Positions 41,569 through 53,731 of a stretch of 64,000 nt of DNA are shown here, one piece after another. The stretch comes from Pseudoclavibacter soli DSM 23366 (GTDB taxonomy: Bacteria; Actinomycetota; Actinomycetes; Actinomycetales; Microbacteriaceae). The translations under genes and the position numbers were made by a program. The notes under the pieces were generated by a model that saw only the letters and a program-made list of their open reading frames with translations, did not search any database and was not told the DNA's origin. Position 1 is the first letter of the stretch. Each line of letters begins with the position of its first letter. The DNA lies in the NCBI RefSeq assembly GCF_000423505.1, contig NZ_AUIC01000003.1:310001-374000 (forward strand), in the 5' to 3' direction.

Positions 41569-42189
41569 TCACGCCATGAGGCGGTGCCCGACCACACTCG
41601 GCGCAGCCCGCCCCGAGGCCGCCTGCACCATCTGGGCCAGTGCGGCCTCGGCATCGGCGGCGACCACGGCGAAACGCAGGGTGACCGACTGGGTCCATGC
41701 AGCATCCAAAGCAGCCCACCCCTGCTGCCGCGCCAACCGCTGCAGCAGCGCGGCATCAGCGTGCGAGGCGGTGACCTGCACCTCGACGCACTCGCGCACC
41801 CGCACCAAATCGCAGGCACCGATCGCAGCCTGCGCGGCATCGCGATAGGCGCGGGTGAGCCCACCAGTGCCGAGCAGCACGCCGCCGAAGTAGCGCGTGA
41901 CCACACAGACCGCCCAGCCGAGATCCGCGGCCTGCAGCGCCTCGAGGATGGGCCGCCCGGCAGTACCCGACGGTTCACCGTCGTCGTTCGAGCGTGCCAC
42001 CTCCGCACGATCACCGACGATGAACGCCGTGCAATGGTGTCTGGCCTGTGGATGCCGGGCGCGCACCTGCGCGATGGTCGCGCGAGCCCCGGTCTCAGTC
42101 GCAGCCGGCGCGAGGTGGGCCAGAAAGCGCGAGCGCTGCACCACGATCTCGGCGTGGGCTGGTGCCGCTGGGGTGAGAAACTGCGTCAT
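41569..42189 (-). CDS. yigZ: YigZ/IMPACT family protein
   Basis: The 206-residue product shows the family core RSRFLAHLAP, HHCTAFIVG, SNDDGEPSGTAGRPILEAL and VTRYFGGVLLGTGGLTRAYRDAA, followed by a C-terminal ferredoxin-like domain (DUF1949). Members related to eukaryotic IMPACT may be involved in translation control; the bacterial function is unsettled. The stop overlaps no neighbour. It lies 29 bases downstream of MYG1 on the same strand and is probably co-transcribed. Confidence 0.92.
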   Translation of the reverse strand: MTQFLTPAAPAHAEIVVQRSRFLAHLAPAATETGARATIAQVRARHPQARHHCTAFIVGDRAEVARSNDDGEPSGTAGRPILEALQAADLGWAVCVVTRYFGGVLLGTGGLTRAYRDAAQAAIGACDLVRVRECVEVQVTASHADAALLQRLARQQGWAALDAAWTQSVTLRFAVVAADAEAALAQMVQAASGRAAPSVVGHRLMA

Positions 42190-42218
42190 GCCTGTCCGGG
42201 CCTTGCGAGTGCCATCGA

Positions 42219-43199
42219 TCAGTGCTGAGCGCTGCCTTCAACAGGCTGAGCGTTCAGCAACTGCTGCTTCGCCTCGCGGTCGAACGCCACCGACTCGGGC
42301 TGGGCCAGTGCCTGGCGCAGCAGCTCAAGCGCGCCCTCTTTGCTCTTGGCTGCGCCGATAAACCCGGCTTTGTGCGTGAACACGACGTCGGGCACACCGG
42401 TGAGCTCAGCCAAATGCGCCTGCTCTTGCCCGCGCCAGGCCGCTGGCAGATACACCCGCGACTCGAAGCTGGCAGAGTCGACTTGCACCGTCTTGATCGC
42501 CCAATCACCGTTGGCGTTCGGAAACACGACAAACTGCAGCAACGGCTGCTTGCTGGCGATGCCCCCATGCGGCACGAAGCGATCGAGCACAACGTAGCGG
42601 GCATCGTCAGTCTGCGAGTACGCCTCCACGAAATAGCGCTTGCCCGCCACCGCATCGCGGGTCTTGGCCCGCAGACGCAGCAGCAGCTGCGTGGCGACGG
42701 CTACCGCCTTCTCGAACTGCGCATCGAACTCTTCAGCCTGCGTCTCGACCAGCTCACCGGTCTCGGGGTCGGTCAGGCTCACCGGGTTGAACCAGCCGAG
42801 CGTCTCTGAGATGTCGATCGGCCGAGCCTTGAAGTCGGTCAGCGTGTAGAGGTCTTGACCGTTGTCCACCGCATCGATGGCCTGCACCAACGAGCGATCC
42901 ATGCGCTCCCACACCTCTTCGTCGCCGCCGACGAACTCGCGCCCGAAATGCTGCCAGAGCAGCCCGAAGGCCGAGTAGAGGATGCCATTCTCACGCGCCC
43001 CCGAAGTCTTCTGATGGTGGTCGAAGCGCAGCTTCTCAGGGTCGTACACACCGCCCACGTCGAGCACGATGTCGCCGGAGGCGATCACCTCAGGGTCGCG
43101 GGTGCGCACCAACGTCGAGTCGGGGTAGAGCTGGCGCAGCAGCGTCACGCCGAAAATGTCATCGGCGTGGAACTTGCCGTTATGAGTCACGATTTTCAC
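42219..43199 (-). CDS. MYG1 family protein (putative 3'-5' exonuclease of the DHH type)
   Basis: The 326-residue protein begins KIVTHNGKFHADDIFGVTLL and has LDVGGVYDPEKLRFDHHQ with the DHH motif, DAVDNGQ and a C-terminal FTHKAGFIGAAKSKEGAL. Eukaryotic MYG1 is an RNA exonuclease; the bacterial role is not known. The start is GTG at 43199, with TAGACT (minus strand, 43207-43212) seven bases upstream. The frame remains open to 43403, which would run into the divergent PPK2 gene. It probably forms an operon with yigZ. Confidence 0.88.
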   Translation of the reverse strand: MKIVTHNGKFHADDIFGVTLLRQLYPDSTLVRTRDPEVIASGDIVLDVGGVYDPEKLRFDHHQKTSGARENGILYSAFGLLWQHFGREFVGGDEEVWERMDRSLVQAIDAVDNGQDLYTLTDFKARPIDISETLGWFNPVSLTDPETGELVETQAEEFDAQFEKAVAVATQLLLRLRAKTRDAVAGKRYFVEAYSQTDDARYVVLDRFVPHGGIASKQPLLQFVVFPNANGDWAIKTVQVDSASFESRVYLPAAWRGQEQAHLAELTGVPDVVFTHKAGFIGAAKSKEGALELLRQALAQPESVAFDREAKQQLLNAQPVEGSAQH

Positions 43200-43269
43200 A
43201 TCGGCCAGTCTACGCGGTGACCTTCGGCCATCCACCGCCCGCGCACCGCCAACGCATACGATAGATGCC

Positions 43270-44121
43270 ATGAAAACTCCCTGGAAAAGCTCGCCCCGTG
43301 ATCTGCTGCGTTTCGATCCCGGGCAGTTGCTTGCCGATATTGACCCCGCCAGCACTCCCGGCTGGAAGAAAGATGCCGATCCTGTCGAGTTTTTAGCCGA
43401 CACTGCAAATCACCTGGCAGATCTGCAGGAGCTCATGTTCGCCAACGGCCGCACCGAAACCGGTGACCAGCGATCACTGCTCTTGGTGCTGCAGGCCATG
43501 GACACCGCTGGAAAGGGCGGCATCGTGCGACACGTGATCGGCAATGTCGATCCGCAGGGCACACACATCCACGGATTCAAAGCGCCCACTCCCGAAGAGC
43601 GCAAGCACGATTTTCTGTGGCGAGTGCGCAAAGAGCTGCCAGCAGTCGGCCTGATCGGCGTTTTCGATCGTTCACACTATGAAGACGTGCTGATTCATCG
43701 CGTGCGCAACCTCACCCCGCTGCCCGAGATCGAGAAGCGCTACGGCATCATCAACGATTTCGAGGCCGAGCTCGCCGAGCAGGGCATCACCGTGGTGAAG
43801 GTCATGCTGCATATCTCAAAAGACGAGCAGCGCCGACGCCTCGCCTCACGCCTCGACCGCTCCGACAAGCACTGGAAGTACTCCCCCGGCGACGTCGACG
43901 AACGCGAGCTGTGGCCGGCGTATCAAGAGGCGTACGAGATCGCCCTGACCCGCACCTCGACCCCAAGTGCGCCTTGGCACGTGGTGCCGGCCGACTCGAA
44001 GCCCTACGCTCGCGCCGCTGTGCAGCAGATACTGATCGAAACACTCGAAGACCTGCACCAGCAGTGGCCCCCGGCCGACTTCGACATCGAGACCGAGCGG
44101 GCGCGGCTGGCCGCCAGCTGA
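43270..44121 (+). CDS. ppk2: Polyphosphate kinase 2
   Basis: PPK2 phosphorylates nucleotides using polyphosphate. The 283-residue single-domain protein has Walker A MDTAGKGG, Walker B GVFDRSHYEDVL and the lid region RLDRSDKHWKYSPGDVDER. Class (AMP, ADP or both) is not clear from these motifs, although the length is of the one-domain type. TACGAT lies seven bases before the ATG, making it leaderless. It ends seven bases before the converging der gene. Together with ppx it links the window to polyphosphate metabolism. Confidence 0.92.
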   Translation: MKTPWKSSPRDLLRFDPGQLLADIDPASTPGWKKDADPVEFLADTANHLADLQELMFANGRTETGDQRSLLLVLQAMDTAGKGGIVRHVIGNVDPQGTHIHGFKAPTPEERKHDFLWRVRKELPAVGLIGVFDRSHYEDVLIHRVRNLTPLPEIEKRYGIINDFEAELAEQGITVVKVMLHISKDEQRRRLASRLDRSDKHWKYSPGDVDERELWPAYQEAYEIALTRTSTPSAPWHVVPADSKPYARAAVQQILIETLEDLHQQWPPADFDIETERARLAAS

Positions 44122-44128
44122 ACGCTGC

Positions 44129-45649
44129 CTACTTCTTCTTGCCCCGGCGCTCACGCACACGCATGTTGATCTGGATCGGTGTGCCGACGAACCCATAGAC
44201 CTCGCGCAGGCGGCGGGTGATGAAGCGGCGGTACTGCGGATCCATAAAGCCGCTGGTAAACAGCACGAAGGTCGGTGGCTGGCTTGAGGCCTGCGTGCCG
44301 AACAGAATGCGCGGCTGCTTTCCGCCGCGCACCGGGTGCGGGTTCGCCTGGGTGAGCTCATGAATAAACGCGTTGAACTTGCCGGTCGGAACCCGAGTAT
44401 CCCAACCGTCCAAGGCTGCCTCAAGTGCAGGCACCAACTTCTCGAGGTGACGCCCCGTTTTGGCCGAGATGTTCACCCGCGGCGCCCAGGCGACGTGCGA
44501 CAGCCGTTGATCGATCTCGCGTTCGAGGTAGATGCGGCGTTCGTCGTCGAGCAGATCCCACTTGTTGAACGCGAGCACCAGCGCACGCCCCGACTCGACC
44601 ACCATGTCGATGATGCGCAGATCTTGGTCGGAGAGCGACTCAGTGACGTCGAGCACCACGACGGCCACCTCAGCTCGATCGAGTGCCGACTGCGTACGCA
44701 GCGTGGCGTAGTAGTCACTGCCCTGTTGCAGATGCACGCGACGACGGATGCCCGCAGTATCGACGAACCGCCAGGTCTTGCCGAGGATGGTGACCAGTTC
44801 GTCAACCGGATCACGGGTGGTGCCCGCCAAGTCGTTGACCACCGCACGATTGGTGCCGGTGGCTTTATTCAGCAGGCTCGACTTGCCTACGTTCGGACGG
44901 CCGATCAGCGCCACACGGCGTGGGCCGCCAGGTTGCGCCTGGGCGATCTTCGACTCTTTGGGCAGCAACGCGATCACTGCGTCGAGCAGATCGCCCGAAC
45001 CGCGGCCGTGCAGTGCCGAGACAGGGAACGGCTCGCCGAGCCCCAGCCCCCACAGCGCAGCAACGTCGGCCTCGCGGGCGCCGTCGTCGACCTTGTTGGC
45101 GACCAACAGCACGGGTTTGCCCGAGCGGCGCAGCACCTGCACCAGCTGCTCGTCGGTCGAGGTGACCCCTACCGTGGCGTCGACCACGAACAGCACGGCG
45201 TCGGCCTCCGAGATGGCTAGCTCGGCCTGCTCGGCAACCTTCGCGTCGAGCCCTTTCGCCTCGAGCTCCCACCCACCGGTGTCGACCAGGGTGAACGGCC
45301 GGCCGTTCCACTCGGCGTCATACGACACCCGATCGCGGGTGACACCGGGAGTGTCTTCGACCACAGCCTCGCGGCGGCCGAGCACACGGTTGACCAGCGT
45401 CGACTTGCCCACGTTGGGGCGCCCGACCACTGCCAGCACCGGCGGCGCGGGGCGCGGGGCGCTGCGTTCGGCACGCTCTTCATCGCCGAGAATCAGCTGT
45501 GCGTCTTCAGGCTCAAGCTCGTACTCATCGAGCGCTGCCCGGGCGACATCTGCCACCTGCTGCTCGAGGTCGGGCGCCAGCCCCTGCAGTCGTTGGGCGA
45601 GCTCGTCGGCGCTGGTGGTGCCGAACTCAGGTTCGCGTGGTTCACTCAT
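44129..45649 (-). CDS. der: Ribosome-assembly GTPase Der (EngA)
   Basis: Der matures the 50S subunit. The 506-residue product has two tandem GTPase domains with P-loops [10 protein letters not shown] and [11 protein letters not shown]3 motifs in VDTGG and VDTAG, NKVD and NKWD specificity motifs, and a C-terminal KH-like domain ending in a basic RRGKKK tail. An N-terminal acidic extension of about 70 residues is usual in actinobacteria. The start at 45649 follows GGAG and overlaps the cmk stop by eight bases. It is the last gene of the long minus-strand cluster that begins near 58.4 kb. Confidence 0.96.
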   Translation of the reverse strand: MSEPREPEFGTTSADELAQRLQGLAPDLEQQVADVARAALDEYELEPEDAQLILGDEERAERSAPRPAPPVLAVVGRPNVGKSTLVNRVLGRREAVVEDTPGVTRDRVSYDAEWNGRPFTLVDTGGWELEAKGLDAKVAEQAELAISEADAVLFVVDATVGVTSTDEQLVQVLRRSGKPVLLVANKVDDGAREADVAALWGLGLGEPFPVSALHGRGSGDLLDAVIALLPKESKIAQAQPGGPRRVALIGRPNVGKSSLLNKATGTNRAVVNDLAGTTRDPVDELVTILGKTWRFVDTAGIRRRVHLQQGSDYYATLRTQSALDRAEVAVVVLDVTESLSDQDLRIIDMVVESGRALVLAFNKWDLLDDERRIYLEREIDQRLSHVAWAPRVNISAKTGRHLEKLVPALEAALDGWDTRVPTGKFNAFIHELTQANPHPVRGGKQPRILFGTQASSQPPTFVLFTSGFMDPQYRRFITRRLREVYGFVGTPIQINMRVRERRGKKK

Positions 45650-46349
45650 GGTGCTCCTTCGTCGTAGAGGCGGCCACCAGGTCGGCGACTGTCTCGGTGA
45701 CCTCGTCAAGGGTGAGGTCGCTGGTGTCAAGCAGGGTGACGCCGTCGGCGGCGTTGGCGAAGTCGACGACGGTCAGATCGCGGGCGTCTCGCTCGCTGAT
45801 GCGCTGGGCAATGCCCGCAACGTCGTCGCTGCCGAGCTGTGCGGCACGTCGGCGTGCTCGTGCGTCGACCGATGCGGTCAGCAGGATGCGCACGGCCGCA
45901 TCGGGAAAGGTCACGGTGGTGATGTCGCGCCCCTCGACCACCAGACCGGGCGCACTGGTGGTGGCTGCCAGGTGGCGGAAGGCGTGATTGAGGTGATCAC
46001 GCACCGCTGGCACGCTGGAATAGCGGCTGACCGACTGGCTGACCTCAGGGGTGCGGATGGCCTCGGTGACGTCGACTCCCCCGACCGTGATGCGATCTGC
46101 CCCGAAACTCGAGGCGACCACTTGGTCGAAGTGGGCCAGCGCTGAGTTCAGCACCTGGGCATCCGCTGGGTCGACGCCGTCGCGCAACCCGATCCAGGTG
46201 AGCACACGGTACCAAGCACCGGTGTCGAGATGTGCGAAGCCCAGACGAGCCGCGACCGCGCGAGCCGTGCTCGATTTGCCCGAGCCGGCCGGGCCATCGA
46301 TGGCGACCACCGGCCGCAGGGTCTCTGCGCTCATCTGCTGATCCGCCAT
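45642..46349 (-). CDS. cmk: Cytidylate kinase
   Basis: Cytidylate kinase phosphorylates CMP and dCMP. The 235-residue protein has the P-loop [31 protein letters not shown] and a lid with RRRAAQL and [11 protein letters not shown]. It overlaps der by eight bases and tyrA by 19 bases, indicating translational coupling. The cmk-der pairing is conserved across actinobacteria. Confidence 0.95.
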   Translation of the reverse strand: MADQQMSAETLRPVVAIDGPAGSGKSSTARAVAARLGFAHLDTGAWYRVLTWIGLRDGVDPADAQVLNSALAHFDQVVASSFGADRITVGGVDVTEAIRTPEVSQSVSRYSSVPAVRDHLNHAFRHLAATTSAPGLVVEGRDITTVTFPDAAVRILLTASVDARARRRAAQLGSDDVAGIAQRISERDARDLTVVDFANAADGVTLLDTSDLTLDEVTETVADLVAASTTKEHHE

Positions 46350-47425
46350 GATCGCTCCTCTAGTGCGTCGGCCAGTGCATCACGGCGGTCGGGCACGACC
46401 GACAACTCGACCAAGCCGAACTGTGCCTGCGGCGAGTGCTCGATGCGCACGTCTTCGATATTCACGCCGATCTCGCCCACCTCGGCGAACAACCGGGCCA
46501 GCTCGCCCGGTCGGTCGTCGACGAAGACCACCAGCGAGGCGTACGTGGCATCGGTGCCGTGCTTGCCGGGAATGCGTCGCACGCCGGTGTTGCCGTCAAT
46601 GAACAGCTCAACGATGTCACGCCGCGCGCCGGGCGCTTCGACGTCGGAGAGATCGGTGATCATGCGGTCGAGATCGTCGCGCAGACCGGTGAGCACCTCG
46701 ACCACCTCGGGAGCGTTTGCGGCCAGAATCTGCAACCACAGCCCGGGATCGCTCGCGGCGATGCGCGTGGTGTCGCGCAGCCCCTGCCCGGCTAGGCCCA
46801 CCTCTGACGGCGAGCCGCCATTGAGCCGTGCAGCCAACAGCGTGGCCACCACCTGAGGCGCGTGCGAGATCAGCGCCACGGCACGATCGTGCTGCTCAGG
46901 CGCCAGGTGCACCGGCACAGCCTCGACATCGAGGGCCAGTCGCTCGATGACTTCGAGCGCTTCAGGCGAGGTCTGCGCGTGCTCGGCAATCACCCACGGC
47001 TGGCCGAGAAACAGATCTGCGCGTGCGGAGATCGGCCCACCACGTTCTCGCCCGGCCATTGGATGCGAGCCCAGATACCGTGTGAGGTCAGCCCCACGCA
47101 CGGCAAGTTCAGTGACGATTGCCGACTTCACACTGGCGACGTCAGTGACGAACGCCTCAGGCCAGCGGGTCAGTTGCTCGGCGACCACAGCACTCGTCAG
47201 CTCTGGCGGTACGGCCACCACAACCAGCGCCGGCACATCACCAGGTTCGAGTCGGCGGCCAGCCCCATAGTCTGCCGCGAGCGCGAGTGCGCTCGGTGAG
47301 GTGTCTTCGAGCAACACCTCGACTCCGCGCAGTCTGAGAGCCAACCCGATGCTGGCGCCCAGCAGCCCGGTGCCCACGATCAGCACCGGCGAGACGGTGC
47401 GGGCAACGTCGTGACTGATGCTCAT
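46331..47425 (-). CDS. tyrA: Prephenate dehydrogenase with ACT domain
   Basis: The enzyme converts prephenate to 4-hydroxyphenylpyruvate in tyrosine synthesis. The 364-residue product has a Rossmann start LIVGTGLLGASIGLAL, the SHPMAGRERGG substrate segment, and HDRAVALISHAPQVVA. The last 80 residues are an ACT domain (ASLVVFVDDRPGELARLFAEVGEIGVNIEDV), which suggests feedback control by tyrosine. It overlaps cmk by 19 bases and lies 58 bases after rluB on the same strand. Confidence 0.94.
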   Translation of the reverse strand: MSISHDVARTVSPVLIVGTGLLGASIGLALRLRGVEVLLEDTSPSALALAADYGAGRRLEPGDVPALVVVAVPPELTSAVVAEQLTRWPEAFVTDVASVKSAIVTELAVRGADLTRYLGSHPMAGRERGGPISARADLFLGQPWVIAEHAQTSPEALEVIERLALDVEAVPVHLAPEQHDRAVALISHAPQVVATLLAARLNGGSPSEVGLAGQGLRDTTRIAASDPGLWLQILAANAPEVVEVLTGLRDDLDRMITDLSDVEAPGARRDIVELFIDGNTGVRRIPGKHGTDATYASLVVFVDDRPGELARLFAEVGEIGVNIEDVRIEHSPQAQFGLVELSVVPDRRDALADALEERSWRISR

Positions 47426-47483
47426 GTGCCCTTTCGAAGCTGACTGACGGGGAGTGGCGCGAACACTGCGCGCACATGGCAGT

Positions 47484-48242
47484 CTACTTGTCTGTCGTGG
47501 CTTTCAGTAAACTGCCCACCTCACGATCGGTCAGCGGGCGCATGGCTCCCTCGGCCAAATCCCCCAGACGCACCGGGCCGACGCTGCGGCGCAGCAGATC
47601 GATCACCGGGTGGCCGACTGCCGCGAGCATCCTGCGCACGATGCGGTTGCGCCCCGAGTGCAGGGTGACTTCGACCAGGCTGCGCCCTTCGCTGCGATCG
47701 ACTACCCGGGCGCGATCAACCGCGATCGGGCCGTCGTCGAGTTGCACACCGTCGCGCAGCTTGGCCAAGGTGCCCGGCTGCACCGTGCCGCGCACAAGAG
47801 CCAGGTAGACCTTCTCGATCTCGAATGACGGGTGCATCAGCCGGTGCGCGAGCTCACCGTCATTCGTCAGCAGCAGCAGCCCGCGGGTGGCCTCGTCGAG
47901 ACGCCCGACGTTGAAGATGCGACCGGTCTCGGCCGTGACGTACTGCGACAGATCGGGGCGGCCCTGTTCGTCGTGCATGGTGCTGACCACGCCGGCCGGT
48001 TTATTGAGCAGGTAGTAGCGCAGGTCAGGGTCGGTCACGATCACCAGCCCATCGACCTCGATGCGGTCACGCAGCGGGTCGACGCGGGTGCCCAGTTCTC
48101 GCGCAACTTGACCGTTGACGCGTACTCGGCCTGCGACGATGAGTTCTTCGCTGGCCCGCCGCGAGGCGACGCCGGCCTGAGCCATCACTTTCTGCAGCCG
48201 CTGCCCCTCAGCGTTCGCGGCGGTGTCATGCGTGTTCGTCAT
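47484..48242 (-). CDS. rluB: 23S rRNA pseudouridine synthase RluB
   Basis: The 252-residue product has an N-terminal S4 domain (LQKVMAQAGVASRRASEELI) and a pseudouridine synthase domain with GRLDEATRGLLLLTNDG, where the Asp is catalytic. RluB-type enzymes modify 23S rRNA near position 2605. The start at 48242 has GAGG eight bases upstream; the frame opens four codons earlier at 48254. It overlaps scpB, as usual in the scpA-scpB-rluB order. Confidence 0.93.
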   Translation of the reverse strand: MTNTHDTAANAEGQRLQKVMAQAGVASRRASEELIVAGRVRVNGQVARELGTRVDPLRDRIEVDGLVIVTDPDLRYYLLNKPAGVVSTMHDEQGRPDLSQYVTAETGRIFNVGRLDEATRGLLLLTNDGELAHRLMHPSFEIEKVYLALVRGTVQPGTLAKLRDGVQLDDGPIAVDRARVVDRSEGRSLVEVTLHSGRNRIVRRMLAAVGHPVIDLLRRSVGPVRLGDLAEGAMRPLTDREVGSLLKATTDK

Positions 48243-48813
48243 CAGGATCCTCATCGAGCAGGTCAGAAATGGGTGGCAGTTCGGCCAGCGAGTTGATGCC
48301 GAGGTGCACCAGCAGCTCGTCAGTGGTCTCGAACAGGGTGGCTTGAGTGTGTTCGTCGATGCCGGCTTCGGTGATCAGCCCGCGAGTCAGTAGCGTGCGC
48401 ACCACCGAGTCCACGTTGACCGCACGGATGGCCGCGATCTGTCCACGGCTGATCGGCTGTTTGTAGGCGATCACGGCGAGAGTTTCGAGAGCGGCCTGTG
48501 AGAGTCGTGCGGGTGCCTGCTCAGCCAGCAGAGCCTGCACCACCGGTTCGCAGCCGGCGCGCACATACAGCTGCCACCCGCCGGCCAGCTGGCGCAGCTC
48601 GAACCCGCGAGCGGGCACGTCATCGCCTCCGGCGTAGTCACGCTGCAAGTTCTGCAGAGCGCGCACCACATCGGGTTCGGGAGTCTGTGTGGCGGCGGCG
48701 AGCGCAGCCGATTCGATCGGTCGGTCTGCCGAGATCAGCAGCGCCTCGAGCGCAGTGGGCAGCGGGATGCGCGGCTCGGCTGGCTGCCCCGGCTGCGGTG
48801 GTTCAGTGGTCAT
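48226..48813 (-). CDS. scpB: Segregation and condensation protein B
   Basis: ScpB is the kite subunit that binds ScpA and SMC to form bacterial condensin. The 195-residue protein has two winged-helix domains with ALEALLISADRP at the start and LSQAALETLAVIAYKQPISRGQIAAIRAVNVDSVVRTLLTRGLI in the middle, the most conserved part of the family. It overlaps scpA by 11 bases and rluB at its 3' end. The SMC gene is not in the window. Confidence 0.95.
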   Translation of the reverse strand: MTTEPPQPGQPAEPRIPLPTALEALLISADRPIESAALAAATQTPEPDVVRALQNLQRDYAGGDDVPARGFELRQLAGGWQLYVRAGCEPVVQALLAEQAPARLSQAALETLAVIAYKQPISRGQIAAIRAVNVDSVVRTLLTRGLITEAGIDEHTQATLFETTDELLVHLGINSLAELPPISDLLDEDPDDEHA

Positions 48814-49630
48814 ATTCGGCTCCCAACGCGATCAGCTGTTCGTCGCTCCAGTGCTCGGCGCTCCATCGTACGCTCAGCGGGCCGAGTGGTTCGAGCTGTT
48901 CCAAGCTCACCGCCGCCTCGCGAAACAGTTCGAGCACGGCCAGAAATCGAGCCACGATCTCGCCCCGTACTCTCGCGTCGGCGATCAACTCGGTGAAGGT
49001 GAGCTGGCCGGCACGGCGCAGCCGGTCGGCGATGATTCCGGCCTGTTCCCGGATGCTCACAGCTGGTGCGTGCAGATGTGCCAGCCCGATGGTCTCGGGC
49101 GCCTTGGGCGCCAGAGCGATGCGAGCCAGCACGGCGAAGTCGTCGAGGCTGGTCGTCCAGATCAGCTCGGGCAGCCCCGGCCGCAGCCGTTCGTCGATGC
49201 CGGCGGTGCGGGCCAACCGGCCAGATTCGGCGGCCAGACGCTGCGCAAACCATGTCGACGACTCTTTGAAGGCACGGTACTGCAAGAGTCTGGCGAACAG
49301 CAGATCGCGAGCCTCGAAGGCAGCGATGTCATCAGCATCGACGGCCTCTCCCCGTGGCAAAAGCCCGGCGACTTTCATGTCGAGCAGCGTGGCCGCGATC
49401 ACGATGAACTGGCTGGCCTGTTCGAGCTGGCCGGCGTCATCGAGCGCTCGCACATAGTCGATGAACTCTGCGGTGACTGCGCTGAGCGACACCTCGGTGA
49501 CGTCGACCTCGTGGCGGCCGATCAGCTGCAGCAGCAGGTCGAACGGCCCGTCGAAGTTCTCGAGGCGCACCGCGAACGAGGCATCGTCGTGCGCTTCGGC
49601 GCCCGCTGCAGGTTCAGGGAGCTCCGCCAC
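48803..49630 (-). CDS. scpA: Segregation and condensation protein A
   Basis: ScpA is the kleisin of the SMC condensin. The 275-residue product shows the N-terminal FAVRLENFDGPFDLLLQLIGRHEVDVTEVSLSAVT segment and the mid-region LEQASQFIVIAATLLDMKVAGLLP, followed by a helical C-terminal winged-helix part. It overlaps parA by 17 bases and scpB by 11 bases. An acidic, Ala/Glu-rich start is typical for actinobacteria. Confidence 0.95.
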   Translation of the reverse strand: MAELPEPAAGAEAHDDASFAVRLENFDGPFDLLLQLIGRHEVDVTEVSLSAVTAEFIDYVRALDDAGQLEQASQFIVIAATLLDMKVAGLLPRGEAVDADDIAAFEARDLLFARLLQYRAFKESSTWFAQRLAAESGRLARTAGIDERLRPGLPELIWTTSLDDFAVLARIALAPKAPETIGLAHLHAPAVSIREQAGIIADRLRRAGQLTFTELIADARVRGEIVARFLAVLELFREAAVSLEQLEPLGPLSVRWSAEHWSDEQLIALGAEYDH

Positions 49631-50423
49631 GCGAGATCAGTTCTCGGGCCAAGCTGCGGTAGGTCTGGGCTGCCACATGTGTGCTGGCGAACTCGGTGAT
49701 GGGCTTGGCAGCGACGGTGGCGTCGGGAAACTTGACCGTGCGCGGGATGATCGTCTCGAACACCTTGTCGCCAAAAGCCTCGCGCACGCGCTCGAGCACC
49801 TCGCGCGCATGCAACGTGCGAGAGTCGAACATGGTGGTGACGATGCCGTCGAGCTCGAGCGAGGGGTTGAGCCGGTCTTGCACCTTCTCGATGGTCTCAA
49901 CCAGCAGCGCGACACCACGCAGTGCGAAGTACTCAGCCTCGAGCGGAATGAGCACTCCATGCGCTGCGGTCAGCGCGTTGATCGCGAGCAGCCCCAGTGA
50001 GGGCTGGCAGTCGACCAGAATCACGTCATAGTCACCGCTGACCTGACGCAGGGCACGGCTGAGCGCCTGCTCGCGCGCCACCTCGTTGACCAGCTGCAGC
50101 TCAGCCGCAGAAAGATCGATATTGGCTGGCAGCACGTCGAGGCCTGATTCGGTGTGCACGATCACCGATGCGGTGTCGCGCACCGTGCCCATCAGCAGCT
50201 CGTAGACCGTGGGCCCGTCGAGAGTCTGCACACCGAGCGCTGCTGACAGTGCCCCCTGCGGATCGAAGTCGACCAGCAGCACGCGACGACCGTACTCTTG
50301 CAGCGCCGCACCGAGATTGACCGAGGTCGTGGTCTTTCCGACACCGCCTTTCTGGTTGCACAGCGCGATGATGCGCGCCGGGCCGTGCGTCGACAGCGGC
50401 TGGGGTTCGGGAAAATCACTCAC
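49614..50423 (-). CDS. ParA family chromosome-partitioning ATPase
   Basis: The 269-residue protein has the deviant Walker A KGGVGKTT (residues 25-32), the DFDPQGALSAALG switch and VDCQPSLGLLAINALTAA. It is the ParA-like protein encoded next to scpA in many actinobacteria, distinct from the parAB genes near the origin; no parB is adjacent here. The start is GTG with TAGAAT (minus strand, 50430-50435) six bases upstream, so a leaderless promoter may lie inside the cluster and drive parA-scpA-scpB. It begins nine bases after xerD. Confidence 0.93.
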   Translation of the reverse strand: MSDFPEPQPLSTHGPARIIALCNQKGGVGKTTTSVNLGAALQEYGRRVLLVDFDPQGALSAALGVQTLDGPTVYELLMGTVRDTASVIVHTESGLDVLPANIDLSAAELQLVNEVAREQALSRALRQVSGDYDVILVDCQPSLGLLAINALTAAHGVLIPLEAEYFALRGVALLVETIEKVQDRLNPSLELDGIVTTMFDSRTLHAREVLERVREAFGDKVFETIIPRTVKFPDATVAAKPITEFASTHVAAQTYRSLARELISRGGAP

Positions 50424-50432
50424 CGTGCCATT

Positions 50433-51398
50433 CTACCCGCGATGATGCGCTCGTGGATGGCTGGTTGCGTAGACCTCGCGCAGCCCCTCCTGCGTGACCA
50501 GTGTGTACACCTGTGTGGTCGCCACCGAGGCATGCCCCAGCAGCTCCTGTACCACACGAATGTCGGCACCGCCCGAGAGCAGATGCGTGGCGAACGAGTG
50601 TCGCAGCACATGCGGTGAGACGCGATCTGCCAGCCCCACCCGATCGGCGGCACGCTCAAGGATGGTCCACACCGCCTGTCGCGACAACGGCCCTCCGCGC
50701 ACGCCCAGAAACAGGCGTGCGCGGCCTCGCCCATGTGCAGCCAAGCCCGGCCGGGCTCGCACTAAGTAGGCATCCAGCGCAGCCCGTGCCATCGCACCAA
50801 TCGGCACGATCCGCTCTTTGTCACCTTTGCCACGCAACCGCACGATCGACAGCGCGGACTCCGGCGACTCCTCATCGCCCAGCTGCTGCAGATCGTCGAC
50901 GCACACGTCACACAGTTCGCTCACCCGGGCTCCGGTGGCGTAGAGAAACTCCAGAATGGCCCGATCGCGCAGGGCGATCGGATCATCACCGGGCACCGAC
51001 TCGAGCAGTCTGGTCACCTCATCGATGCTGAGCGCCTTCGGCAGACGCCGACCACGCTTGGGCGCGCGCAGCCCCGGCGACGGATCCTGCGCACTGGCCC
51101 CATCAAGAAACAGAAAGTGGTGAAAGCTGCGCACCGCACTGAGCATCCGTGCCGCCGTGGCCGCACTGGTCTCGACCTGCTGCACTGCTCGCGTCTCGTT
51201 GAGCCATAACGGATACTCGGCGATGCGGCGCTCGGTGACCTCTGTCGCATCCGTGATGCCAGCCTCAGCCAGCCAGCGACCGTAGCTGCGCAAATCACGC
51301 CGATATGCCTCGGCCGTGTTGGCCGACAGAGCGCGTTCAACGCGCAGCTGCCGCAGAAACGCATCGACCTGCGCGGCGAATCCGGCGGGTGCGTTCAT
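50433..51398 (-). CDS. xerD: Site-specific tyrosine recombinase XerD
   Basis: XerD resolves chromosome dimers at dif with XerC. The 321-residue protein has an N-terminal SAM-like domain and a catalytic domain with Arg in [10 protein letters not shown], the [12 protein letters not shown] box (His and Arg), and [12 protein letters not shown] (His and the nucleophile Tyr). Its position between the NUDIX gene and parA is the standard actinobacterial one, so it is a housekeeping enzyme and not part of a mobile element. Confidence 0.95.
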   Translation of the reverse strand: MNAPAGFAAQVDAFLRQLRVERALSANTAEAYRRDLRSYGRWLAEAGITDATEVTERRIAEYPLWLNETRAVQQVETSAATAARMLSAVRSFHHFLFLDGASAQDPSPGLRAPKRGRRLPKALSIDEVTRLLESVPGDDPIALRDRAILEFLYATGARVSELCDVCVDDLQQLGDEESPESALSIVRLRGKGDKERIVPIGAMARAALDAYLVRARPGLAAHGRGRARLFLGVRGGPLSRQAVWTILERAADRVGLADRVSPHVLRHSFATHLLSGGADIRVVQELLGHASVATTQVYTLVTQEGLREVYATSHPRAHHRG

Positions 51399-51404
51399 CG
51401 TGGC

Positions 51405-53680
<2,276 letters not shown>

Positions 53681-53731
53681 TCATCCTATCTCATGCCGTC
53701 GCCCGTGACAGCCGCCACAGACGTGATCGTG

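Noticed and set aside
49614-51398. ParA plus tyrosine recombinase as sign of a plasmid or integrative element
   Set aside because: Both are in the conserved actinobacterial core order with scpA, scpB, pyrG and NUDIX.
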